NCBI GenBank assembly: GCA_023271875.1
Contig: JALPWY010000012.1
Span: forward strand, 1-42,842
Direction: 5' to 3'
Origin: Nitrospinaceae bacterium
Lineage (GTDB): Bacteria; Nitrospinota; Nitrospinia; Nitrospinales; VA-1
DNA: 42,842 nt
The position numbers were made by a program, and so were the translations under genes. The notes beneath the pieces were generated by a model. That model was not told the origin of the DNA. It saw nothing but the letters and a program-made list of their open reading frames with translations, and ran no database searches. Positions 34,750-42,486 of the stretch are shown here, one piece after another; within the stretch, counting starts at the first letter, position 1, and every line of letters starts with the position of its first letter.

Positions 34750-35982
34750 TTATTGCTCGATTTGGGGTGCGCTTGTTTGAATTTGTTTTTTTAGTGTGTT
34801 GAATAAGAATATCGTCGCGATAGTAATCAAAAGAAGGGAGCCAACAGCCGCTCTATATTTTAAGGTTTGGGTATCTTGAAATATCCAAACAACGCTTCCC
34901 CAAAGTAAAGGTCCTGCGATGGAAGCCATTTTCCCGGCTAGGCTGTAAATACCAAAAAACTCTCCTACTTTTTCAGGCGGAGATAGTTCGACAACGATAG
35001 CTCGGCTGGTAACCCATACCCCTCCCATGCCTACTCCGGCTAAAGGACCAACCGCCCAGAATAAGGTCTCCCCTGGACTAATTACTATTAGGGTCAGTGC
35101 TGTCAGCCAAATCCACAAAACAAGGCCATAAGAAAAGACTGTACCCTTATGCTTGACCAACCAACCGATTATCAGTGAGCCTAGCATGGCAAAAACGGTT
35201 GAAAGAATTAAAAAACTTGTTATTTGTTTGTCATCAAATCCAATCACTTTGTGTGCGTATACCGACATGAAAGCAATAATTGTATTTACAACATCAAGGA
35301 TAAGAAAGTGAACTACAAAAAACTTTAATAGAACGTGGTAATCAGAGGCGTCAGTAATTGTTTTTTTTAAGGTTTGAAAAGATTGGCCAATATCTACATA
35401 AAAAGTTTTTGGACTGAGATCTTTGACGTATAGAAAACAGGGAATGGCAAACACGAGAAACAGGATCGCCGTGGGAAGGAAGGCAGCTGATCTTCCGCCG
35501 TCGGTTACAAAAGGTTCGACTAGGGTGAGACCAGCGATAGATCCAATATAACCAAGTGCTACCCCATACCCAGAAATCATCCCAACATTTGACTGGCGGG
35601 CGACACTAGGTAGCATGCCATTGTAAAATACGAGTGCTGACTGATAACAATAATTAGCAATAACAAACAGAAGCAATCCCATCCATAACTGACTAGCCTG
35701 TCCTATAAGTGCAGTGGCAAAAACAGAAATGATAGTAAGGAGAATTAAGGGGAAACGTCGTCTACCAGTTTGATCTGAAATTGTTCCGAAAACAGGTGCG
35801 CTGATAGCGACTGCCAACATAGAACCGGAAAGAGCTATGCTGTAAAGAATATCCTCTCCGCCATGATCCACTGTGACCCATAAGGCAAAATAAAGTGAGA
35901 TCACATTCATGGAAAAAATGGTGTTGGCAAAGTCGTAAAACGCCCAAGAAGCGATAGCCCGTTTGTCGGGTCGCTCGGTCAT
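34750..35982 (-). CDS. UMF1-family MFS transporter
   Basis: This 410-residue protein has 12 predicted transmembrane helices and the N-terminal PDKRAIASWAFYDFANTIFSM that is diagnostic of the UMF1/Atg22-like branch of the major facilitator superfamily. FGTISDQTGRRRFPL is the loop 2-3 motif. Substrates for bacterial members are not well defined; eukaryotic Atg22 exports amino acids from the vacuole. Its start overlaps the SUMF1 stop in an ATGA, so it is the last of an overlapping three-gene unit (zinc ribbon, SUMF1, MFS). Confidence 0.9.
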   Translation of the reverse strand: MTERPDKRAIASWAFYDFANTIFSMNVISLYFALWVTVDHGGEDILYSIALSGSMLAVAISAPVFGTISDQTGRRRFPLILLTIISVFATALIGQASQLWMGLLLFVIANYCYQSALVFYNGMLPSVARQSNVGMISGYGVALGYIGSIAGLTLVEPFVTDGGRSAAFLPTAILFLVFAIPCFLYVKDLSPKTFYVDIGQSFQTLKKTITDASDYHVLLKFFVVHFLILDVVNTIIAFMSVYAHKVIGFDDKQITSFLILSTVFAMLGSLIIGWLVKHKGTVFSYGLVLWIWLTALTLIVISPGETLFWAVGPLAGVGMGGVWVTSRAIVVELSPPEKVGEFFGIYSLAGKMASIAGPLLWGSVVWIFQDTQTLKYRAAVGSLLLITIATIFLFNTLKKQIQTSAPQIEQ

Positions 35983-36782
35983 GGTATTGGAAGTACGGTG
36001 CGAAATCCGTAGATTTCATTTTTGATGTGGGGGCGGTTGCGCGACCGTCGAACGACTTGGACTCCATCAATACTATTTAGATAAGACCCGCCACGTAGTA
36101 CTTTATAAGTTCCGTTGCTCAAGGGCCCCTTAGGGTTTAGTTCTGGGCTGATGTGGTAGAAATCTTTGTCATACCAATCGAGACACCATTCCCAAACATT
36201 ACCGGACATATTCAGTAATCCAAATGGGCTGGCCCCTGATTCGTAATAATTTACTGGAGCGGTTTTTTTGTAATTATCATCTTCGCCGAAGACGTTTACA
36301 TAGTAGAAGAAAAACCCTTTGTCAAATTTTCGACCCCAAGGCCATAGCCTATTATCGTTTCCACGAGCCGATTTTTCCCATTCAGCCTCTGTAGGTAGTC
36401 GATGCCCTTTCCACTTTGCGTAAGCCATAGCATCTCGCCAGCTAACACCAACGACCGGGTGGTTAGGCAAATTCAGGGTTTCGTCTTCCCAGAATGTCGG
36501 TTTTGCGTATCCAGTTACTTCAATGAATTTCATATACTCTGCGTTACTGACTTCATGTTTGTCGATAAAAAATGCCTTCGTGTAGACAAAGTGAAGAGGT
36601 TTTTCATCTTCCCTTCCGGAAGAATTTCCCATAGGAAAATACCCTTCAGGGATAAAAACCATTCCAGTAGGTGGTGTCGAGTTGGGTTGGCTGTATGTTG
36701 ATAAGGGGAGATAGAGTATGAGGAAGGTGAGAAAAAAGCAGCTTAAGAATTTGGTTGATTTTGATCTGGGGTCTTCATTCAT
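35979..36782 (-). CDS. Exported SUMF1-domain protein without FGE catalytic cysteines
   Basis: This 267-residue protein has a signal peptide (FLSCFFLTFLILYLPLSTYS) and a SUMF1 domain beginning GMVFIPEGYFPMGNSSGREDEKP. It continues through DKHEVSNAEYMKFIEVTGY, GVSWRDAMAYAKWKGHRLPTEAEWE, MSGNVWEWCLDWYDKD and RGGSY to a final YGFRTV. The stretch after RGGSY is LNSIDGVQVVRRSRNR, without the formylglycine-generating Cys pair, and even the usual terminal Cys of GFRC is Thr. It overlaps the small zinc-ribbon gene upstream and the MFS gene downstream by four bases each, so the three are translationally coupled. Confidence 0.87.
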   Translation of the reverse strand: MNEDPRSKSTKFLSCFFLTFLILYLPLSTYSQPNSTPPTGMVFIPEGYFPMGNSSGREDEKPLHFVYTKAFFIDKHEVSNAEYMKFIEVTGYAKPTFWEDETLNLPNHPVVGVSWRDAMAYAKWKGHRLPTEAEWEKSARGNDNRLWPWGRKFDKGFFFYYVNVFGEDDNYKKTAPVNYYESGASPFGLLNMSGNVWEWCLDWYDKDFYHISPELNPKGPLSNGTYKVLRGGSYLNSIDGVQVVRRSRNRPHIKNEIYGFRTVLPIP

Positions 36783-37012
36783 GGAAGTTTAAAAAAACTG
36801 ATCCTTTTAACGAGGGATGCAGATACTCGAGTTTTAGTGTCAAGAGGAAGGTCAGATTCAATCCCTTCAATTTTAATCCATGCGTAGTGTCCATTCCAGC
36901 AATTTAGAGTAATTACCGTATTTCCATATTGGTCGTCTGAGTTATTTAGAAAGACGGGTGCCTTACACTTTTCGCAATAACCATGAATTTTCTGATTAGG
37001 TTCCTTAATCAT
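36779..37012 (-). CDS. Small zinc-ribbon-like protein
   Basis: This 77-residue protein has CEKC at residues 13-16 and NCWNGH further on, giving a CxxC...CxxxH arrangement that could hold a zinc ion. The remainder is beta-rich with no signal peptide, so it is probably cytoplasmic. Its stop overlaps the SUMF1 start in an ATGA. Function is unknown; the coupling to an exported SUMF1 protein and an MFS transporter is the only clue. Confidence 0.7.
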   Translation of the reverse strand: MIKEPNQKIHGYCEKCKAPVFLNNSDDQYGNTVITLNCWNGHYAWIKIEGIESDLPLDTKTRVSASLVKRISFFKLP

Positions 37013-37189
37013 AAAAGAAAGCGCTTAAGAAAAAAACTCAAAATAGGAAATCACTTAAAACATAAACCTGATTTTATGTTGAAATAGAAACTACAGCAAG
37101 TGAAATGTGTTCTGTGATTTTTAGTTGAGTAAATAAATTCATGCGAAAGTCAAGCTGATTTTATTGAAGGAGGTTATTAGGGGCGTGTT

Positions 37190-37765
37190 TTAAATAGAAA
37201 AATTTAATTTTTGTAAAAGATCTTTAAGCAGGTCCATCGGTAGTCCAATGATGTTTGAGTAGGATCCGCTATACCTTTCAATCAAAAATGATCCTTCTCC
37301 TTGAATAGCATAAGCCCCTGCTTTATCCATAGGTTCACCAGATTCGACGTAAGAATTGATTTCATTTGGAGTCAAAGCCTTGATGTGGACGTGAGAAATG
37401 CTGACCGCAGAAAAAATTTTTGAATGAACTACGGCAACGCCTGTAATCACTTTGTGTTCTTGCCCACTCAATTGTCTTAAAATTTGGCGAGCGTTTTCGG
37501 CATCAGCGGGTTTCCCGATAATTTTATTTTCTAAAACGACCATGGTATCTGCGCCAATGACCAAATTATTAGGATGATGTTTTGCGACCCAAGTGGCTTT
37601 TTTTCGACCCAATAACATTGCATTTTCTTCCGGAGAGAGATCTATGTCGCAAACCTCATCTATTTCACTCGGGACTATCCGAAAATTTTTAATGACGGTT
37701 TTAAGTAGTTCAATTCTTCTTGGAGATTGAGAGGCGAGGATGACGGGTATTCTTGGACTGTCCAT
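37190..37765 (-). CDS. maf: Maf-family nucleoside triphosphate pyrophosphatase
   Basis: Maf proteins hydrolyse non-canonical or modified nucleotides such as dTTP, UTP or m7GTP, a house-cleaning role. The 191-residue protein shows ILASQSPRRIELL at the N-terminus, the catalytic VIGADTMVVLENKIIGKP, ARQILRQLSGQEHKVITGVAV, and DKAGAYAIQGEG plus SGSYSNIIGLPM near the C-terminus. Motifs lean to the YhdE (dTTP/UTP) type, but that call is tentative. Its gene is monocistronic or first of the minus-strand run; the next gene downstream is 177 bases away. Confidence 0.94.
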   Translation of the reverse strand: MDSPRIPVILASQSPRRIELLKTVIKNFRIVPSEIDEVCDIDLSPEENAMLLGRKKATWVAKHHPNNLVIGADTMVVLENKIIGKPADAENARQILRQLSGQEHKVITGVAVVHSKIFSAVSISHVHIKALTPNEINSYVESGEPMDKAGAYAIQGEGSFLIERYSGSYSNIIGLPMDLLKDLLQKLNFSI

Positions 37766-37923
37766 TTCCGGTTATATTTCGAGGTTATTTAGTTCTGCGC
37801 TGGAAAATACAAACTATTTTAATTATGATGTATTCTCGACCATTTCAAAAAAAATCAAGTTTTAGGTTTGGTTGGTTTCGCATTTTAACAAAAACATAAA
37901 CTGAAAAGGTTTAAAATTTAATT

Positions 37924-38316
37924 ATGGCCGGTTCATCTTTTCAAATTCAGGTTAGACATATCCAGGTTGCAAGTAAAAAAGTAGCAGACCTATTGGCTGA
38001 GACGATTGGAGAGAGTAAGCCAGGCGTAGCTCAAGTCCAGTTATTGATGAAACTTGCCAAGAAATATAGTAACTGTTCCTCAAAAAATGACGACGGTAAT
38101 CTTGGTTGGGTAGAGATGGGGTGGAATCCGGAAGATCCGCGCTCGCCACGAGGTGGCTTTAAGAAGCTCGAAAATGATGAACTTCATAACATTATTTGTA
38201 AGGCCTTAAATAAAAATGAAATACATCAGGGGAGGATTCACGGGCCCGTGCAAACCAAGCAGGGATACCACGTACTAATCATAGCCAACGAGTTTAAAAC
38301 AGATCGGATTTTGTGA
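37924..38316 (+). CDS. Small parvulin-type peptidyl-prolyl isomerase
   Basis: This 130-residue protein is close to a free-standing parvulin (PpiC) domain: VRHIQVASKKVADLL, KLAKKYSNCSSKNDDGNLGWVEMGWNPE with the family G-x-L-G-W, and GPVQTKQGYHVLII at the end with the conserved Q-T-x-x-G-Y-H. There is no signal peptide, so a cytoplasmic location is likely, unlike the SurA-like protein in this window. An insertion of about 15 residues (NPEDPRSPRGGFKKLE) replaces the usual short loop. It is a single plus-strand gene. Confidence 0.85.
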   Translation: MAGSSFQIQVRHIQVASKKVADLLAETIGESKPGVAQVQLLMKLAKKYSNCSSKNDDGNLGWVEMGWNPEDPRSPRGGFKKLENDELHNIICKALNKNEIHQGRIHGPVQTKQGYHVLIIANEFKTDRIL

Positions 38317-38334
38317 TTTGGATGAGGGGGAAAT

Positions 38335-38348
38335 GATCTTGCAAGATC
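38335..38348. repeat. 14-bp perfect palindrome between convergent genes
   Basis: GATCTTGCAAGATC is a perfect palindrome 19 bases after the parvulin stop and before the radical SAM gene end. A GGG lies upstream and CCC directly downstream, so the stem could extend with a bulge. No T-tract is seen. Confidence 0.4.
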
Positions 38349-38422
38349 CCGAGCTGCCAAACTCACCAATCTCCCTAAGTAAGACCAAATAATATTTTAT
38401 TTAAAAAAGATTGAAGATTGTC

Positions 38423-39544
38423 TTAAACAAAATTGTAAGCGAAACAGCCACTAGAGCATCGAACCATGTAATGAGGGCAGGATTTACATGGTTCCTTGGC
38501 TTCGGTTTTTTCAAAAACGTTATTTAAGAATCTTGCGCCCATGCGAGCCGTAGCGATCGAGTTTACTTCTTTGAATTCACTGACGTTGCCTAATTGCATT
38601 TCATGAAAAGGAAAACAATTGAAGCAATCGCCTTTTGAATCTATATCCATTGGGCTACCATCTGCGCAACCAAAATAGAGATCTTGAGTTTTCCATTCAT
38701 CAAGTTCGGGGACCTGTTTAAAGCCGTGAAAATAAAATCTTTGAACGAGATCGGTCTCGTCTGCCTCGATCTCGTCCAGAAAACAAGGTGGGAAAGAACA
38801 GTCAAATCTAAAGGCCATCTGTGGAAATCTTTTAAGGAGTTGAAACATTTTGCGACCTAGCTTTGGATAGTCCCTTATAGGTAGATAGACATTGGACTCA
38901 CCTCCTACTATTGGGAAAGCCGGACTCACCCTAATGCGGTATTGTTGATCTTTTGGTAAACCCACCTTTTGATAAATTGAATCTATTTCTTCGCATTGCG
39001 TTTCTATATCTTGGTCTTTTGAATATAGATTCAGGCTAAAGGTAATGCTGTATCCGTTCTTACGCATCAACATTTCGGCAACTTCTCGACACCGTTCATG
39101 ATTTTTTTCAGAAATATTATCAAGTGTCTGCCAGTTTAGTAACACGGAAAAGGTAATTTTTCTTTTGAGAGCCCCGTCACGTCCGATAACATTAACTAGT
39201 GTGTCCAGAACTTTGTCACCCATCAATCCATTTGTAAATAATCCGAGGGACGTATAAGAAGGCATAGCATCAAGCGTTTGGGTGAAAATATCATTGAACT
39301 GTGGGTGGAGGGTTGGTTCGCCTCCCATAAAATTGATAACAGGAGTATTTTTGATCTTAGGAAGTAGGTCGTTTATAAAATAGTCGAAATCCATAGATTT
39401 GCCAGGAGTCCGAACAGTCTCTTCCATGTACTCATCAGCAAAACAGTAATTACATTTTAGGTTACAGTAGCTGTTTAAAATAATGTTCATTTCAGTTCCG
39501 TAGGTATCAATACTCTTCTTTTCCAACTTAACGGACAATCCCAT
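38423..39544 (-). CDS. Radical SAM/SPASM-like protein
   Basis: This protein of about 373 residues carries the radical SAM [4Fe-4S] motif CNLKCNYC and the SAM-binding FMGGEPTLHPQF near residue 95. The C-terminal part is cysteine-rich: FGCADG, DCFNCFPF, then CKSCPHYMVRCSSGC. That layout is a SPASM-type region for auxiliary iron-sulfur clusters, found in enzymes modifying peptides or proteins. No precursor-peptide gene or transporter is obvious. The track begins at a TTG at 39571; I prefer the ATG at 39544, but an ATG at residue 28 of the track form also works. The preceding gene on this strand is a 94-residue protein of unknown role. Confidence 0.82.
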   Translation of the reverse strand: MGLSVKLEKKSIDTYGTEMNIILNSYCNLKCNYCFADEYMEETVRTPGKSMDFDYFINDLLPKIKNTPVINFMGGEPTLHPQFNDIFTQTLDAMPSYTSLGLFTNGLMGDKVLDTLVNVIGRDGALKRKITFSVLLNWQTLDNISEKNHERCREVAEMLMRKNGYSITFSLNLYSKDQDIETQCEEIDSIYQKVGLPKDQQYRIRVSPAFPIVGGESNVYLPIRDYPKLGRKMFQLLKRFPQMAFRFDCSFPPCFLDEIEADETDLVQRFYFHGFKQVPELDEWKTQDLYFGCADGSPMDIDSKGDCFNCFPFHEMQLGNVSEFKEVNSIATARMGARFLNNVFEKTEAKEPCKSCPHYMVRCSSGCFAYNFV

Positions 39545-39684
39545 ATAAGCCCAGACCAATCCTACATCCAATGAGAGTGGATAGAATCATAAGCTTACTG
39601 AAAAATCAAAAAACTGGCTTGTCAATATCCTATCACAATTCAAATGATTTCCATTAAATAGTAGGCAGATGCACTTTCTCAAGA

Positions 39685-39969
39685 TCAAGGTTCGAATGTT
39701 TTTTTTCGTCGTATGATTTGAGAGATTCCAGCATGTACGACCATACGAAGCTCGAAGGGATAAGTTCGACAGACATTTACGAAAATTTGGATTGCCTGGT
39801 CTTTCGCTTCGGACTCATCTTCAGCAGTGCATTTCATCTCCCAGGTGGAACTCAGGGTGGGTATTTTTTCCAAGCCGTGCTCCTCAAGACGCATATCGAT
39901 TTCTTTTTCCGCGTCTTCACTAATACCCTTTAGTTCGGTAGCAATTAAAACATTGTAAGTTTGGCTCAA
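39685..39969 (-). CDS. Small protein of unknown function upstream of the radical SAM gene
   Basis: I do not recognise this 94-residue protein. A strong GGAGG ribosome site lies six bases ahead of a TTG at 39969, so the start is chosen there instead of the track's 39993; the protein then reads SQTYNVLIATELKG. Strands and helices alternate as in a small ferredoxin-like fold, with an acidic centre and a basic end (RRKKTFEP). It has none of the core-peptide or leader features of a RiPP precursor. It precedes the radical SAM gene by 140 bases. Confidence 0.7.
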   Translation of the reverse strand: MSQTYNVLIATELKGISEDAEKEIDMRLEEHGLEKIPTLSSTWEMKCTAEDESEAKDQAIQIFVNVCRTYPFELRMVVHAGISQIIRRKKTFEP

Positions 39970-40015
39970 GGTATTCCTCCATGATGGTTTCAATAACCCA
40001 ATATGGTTTATAGTG

Positions 40016-40083
40016 TATAATAAGCCAGTTGGAATAAAAACTAGGTTGTAATATTCCTTAATTAGGTTGTAATCTTCCTCAAT
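40016..40083 (+). repeat. Two 21-bp tandem repeats and a -10 element upstream of the NeuB-like gene
   Basis: The unit starting TAGGTTGTAAT occurs at 40042-40062 and again at 40063-40083 with two mismatches. A TATAAT sits at 40016-40021 without a good -35. The 21-base period, two turns of DNA, would place two bound proteins on the same face. The repeats lie about 30 bases ahead of the start codon, so they could be operator or leader sequence. Confidence 0.6.
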
Positions 40084-40111
40084 TTATTTACCTAACAACT
40101 TCCGGTTTTCC

Positions 40112-41176
40112 TTGTACTCCTTCCAGAACGATGAAAACGAAACTATATTTTGCGGGAGACCCTTCGGGCCCCATAAGGCACCTCTGATAGTTGCTGAGAT
40201 AGGGTTTAATCACAATGGAGATGTCGACTTAGCTCGCGAGATGATAAGGTCGGCCGCACAGAATGGTGCTGATATTGTCAAACTGCAAACTTTTATCGGC
40301 AGCGAATTAGTTTCCAAAACGGCCAAGACTAAAGACCCCGACCAACCAGATCGTGAAATTTTTCTACACGAATTTTTCCAACGTTATCAACTTACCCAAA
40401 AAAACTACGAGACCTTGTTTGAATATTCCAATAAGCTAGGAACTCCTCTATTTTCAACACCCTTTGATGAGGGTTCGCTTGATATGCTGGTAGAGCTTGG
40501 AATGCCTGCTATCAAAATTGCGTCGCCTGACCTTACCTATCTTTCGTTTTTGAAACGGGCGGGAGGGAAAGGTTTGCCAGTTGTTCTTTCTACTGGCATG
40601 GGAACGAATGAAGAAATCGAAGCGGCCTTGAAGGCGATTCGGTTTACAGGAAATGAAAATATCATTCTATTGCATTGTGTTTCTAATTATCCCTCTCAAT
40701 ATTACGAGATGAACCTCGCTTGCCTGAAAGAAATGTCTTTGCGTTTCAAGGTTCCAGTCGGATTATCCGATCACACTAAAGATAATTTATCAGGAATAGT
40801 GGCCGCGTCTTTGGGTGCTGTGATGATCGAAAAACATTTTACGATTGATCGTAGCCTGCCGGGAGCGGATCAGAAAATTTCGATGGAACCCCATGAACTG
40901 TCTGCATTGAAAGAGGCAACGGTTAATGTTCAAAGTATTTTAGGAGACGGGGTGAAAAAAGTACAAGTTTCTGAAGAATCCGTAAAAAGGTCAGCTCGGC
41001 GCAGTTTAGTTGCCAGGATGGATATCAAATCTGGAACGACTTTAACTTCAGAAATGATCTGCTTGAAACGACCAGGCACAGGTATTCCCCCTGTGGATTT
41101 GGAACGAATCATAGGGGGAAAAGCAAAAACTGATATCCTCGCCGAACAGGTTATTACCTGGAAAATGATTCTGTAA
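40112..41176 (+). CDS. NeuB-family nonulosonate synthase
   Basis: This 354-residue protein is a member of the sialic, legionaminic and pseudaminic acid synthase family, condensing PEP with a hexosamine-derived sugar to a 9-carbon acid. It has the NeuB barrel start IVAEIGFNHNGDVDLAREMI, VKLQTF, FSTPFD, KIASPDLT, VVLSTGMGT, LLHCVSNYPS, GLSDHT and EKHFTIDR motifs, then a C-terminal SAF domain (RRSLVARMDIKSG...). Which nonulosonate is made cannot be told. The start is a TTG with no ATG in frame and no strong ribosome site. Two tandem repeats precede it and an SGNH gene follows 32 bases later, so a surface-sugar role is likely. Confidence 0.9.
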   Translation: MYSFQNDENETIFCGRPFGPHKAPLIVAEIGFNHNGDVDLAREMIRSAAQNGADIVKLQTFIGSELVSKTAKTKDPDQPDREIFLHEFFQRYQLTQKNYETLFEYSNKLGTPLFSTPFDEGSLDMLVELGMPAIKIASPDLTYLSFLKRAGGKGLPVVLSTGMGTNEEIEAALKAIRFTGNENIILLHCVSNYPSQYYEMNLACLKEMSLRFKVPVGLSDHTKDNLSGIVAASLGAVMIEKHFTIDRSLPGADQKISMEPHELSALKEATVNVQSILGDGVKKVQVSEESVKRSARRSLVARMDIKSGTTLTSEMICLKRPGTGIPPVDLERIIGGKAKTDILAEQVITWKMIL

Positions 41177-41208
41177 AAAATCTTTTCAAAAACCTCTTAT
41201 CAAATTAC

Positions 41209-42486
41209 ATGCTAAAGAATTTAGCTTTATTTTTAACAGCTCTTTTTTTGATGTTTGTTCTTGGAGAGTGGTTGTTTCCAAAGTTTCTAGGAAAACTTCC
41301 TCTGCGTTTATATGGTTCTATAGACAAAAACCTCCGAATTCTAGCGCAAAGTTCCAAGAAAAATACATTGCCTCATGAATACATCGCAATTGCGGGCGAT
41401 TCTTATGCTGTTGGCGCGGGTGATTGGTTAGAGGAAATTCGTGGCACTAGTTTTTTTGGATCACCTAGCTATTCTCCAGCCCATTTGATTAATGAAAAAA
41501 CAGGGATCGATGTAGTCTCTTTTGGGCAGGGAGGTGTTGGAAGTTTCGGGGGTATATGGAAAGAACCAATTACTCAATTTTTACACATAAATTCTGTAAA
41601 AAATTATCACCTTTCTCCGCCAAAGTATTTTTTAGTGTTTTTTTATGAAGGAAATGACATTTACGACAATGTTGGGTTTTTAAGGAAAAAACTATTTTCG
41701 ATTAAAAAAGGATCTCTGAACAAGAAAACTGAATTGAATGAGGTTATAACTCCTTTAAATCGAGAGTTCCAAAAAGTCTTAGATGGTGACTATAGTGGAA
41801 GTCTTTGGAAAAACATGCTGTTCACTCGATCTCTTTCTCAGGGTATTTCGAACCTGGTTAAAGAGTTTGCCTTTTTAAACAAAAACCTCCCATTTTATTT
41901 TTCATTTCCCAAAACACCTATTAGCCTTGGGCTAATTAATGATGAAAAAACCCCACTTCCAATGCACTTGCAAGGACCGCCTCTATTTGGGATCAAAGAA
42001 CCAGGTTGGAAATTTTCTCAAGCAGGCAAATTGACGAACCCGAGTGAGGAATTCCATATAACTGAAGGAGAATATAAATTGGGTTTGTTAATTTTTGAAC
42101 GAGGGTTGGTTGTTCTAGCAGGGTTTTTCCCTCAAACAGAGATCAAAGTAGTATTCATTCCGTCTCCTTTATCTTCTTATAATTTGGTTTCCCAAAAGGT
42201 TTCGTATAGGGGGTATATGGAGTTCAAAAACCTTGAAGAGGTTGCTGTGATTAACAGAAGACATGCGGAATTGTGCGAAGCTATTCAGAGTATTTCTTTG
42301 GCCCGCAATATGTCATTTTTAAATACCACAAAGAGTCTCAGAAGGGCGGCGTCTTATGAATTTATACACGGCCCAATCGACTGGGATCATTTCAACAAAA
42401 AAGGTTATGAGGCATTATCCACTGATATCGCGGAAATGTTTCTTAAACCAGGTGGAGGAGTTAGAACAGATAATTGCGTTTATTAA
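41209..42486 (+). CDS. Membrane-anchored SGNH-hydrolase-like protein
   Basis: This 425-residue protein has an N-terminal transmembrane anchor (LALFLTALFLMFVLGEWLF) and the four blocks of the SGNH fold: GDSYAVG with Ser65, a glycine in SFGQGGVG, YEGND with Asn149, and the catalytic pair D391 and H394 in DWDHFNKKGY. SGNH proteins in envelope gene sets often remove or transfer acetyl groups on polysaccharide; that role is suggested here by the adjacent NeuB-family gene. The central 200 residues between blocks III and V are unusually long. Substrate unknown. Confidence 0.78.
   Translation: MLKNLALFLTALFLMFVLGEWLFPKFLGKLPLRLYGSIDKNLRILAQSSKKNTLPHEYIAIAGDSYAVGAGDWLEEIRGTSFFGSPSYSPAHLINEKTGIDVVSFGQGGVGSFGGIWKEPITQFLHINSVKNYHLSPPKYFLVFFYEGNDIYDNVGFLRKKLFSIKKGSLNKKTELNEVITPLNREFQKVLDGDYSGSLWKNMLFTRSLSQGISNLVKEFAFLNKNLPFYFSFPKTPISLGLINDEKTPLPMHLQGPPLFGIKEPGWKFSQAGKLTNPSEEFHITEGEYKLGLLIFERGLVVLAGFFPQTEIKVVFIPSPLSSYNLVSQKVSYRGYMEFKNLEEVAVINRRHAELCEAIQSISLARNMSFLNTTKSLRRAASYEFIHGPIDWDHFNKKGYEALSTDIAEMFLKPGGGVRTDNCVY

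Noticed and set aside
39685-39969. RiPP precursor for the adjacent radical SAM enzyme
   Set aside because: The protein has a folded-domain pattern and no leader/core division, repeated motif or Cys/Gly-rich tail.
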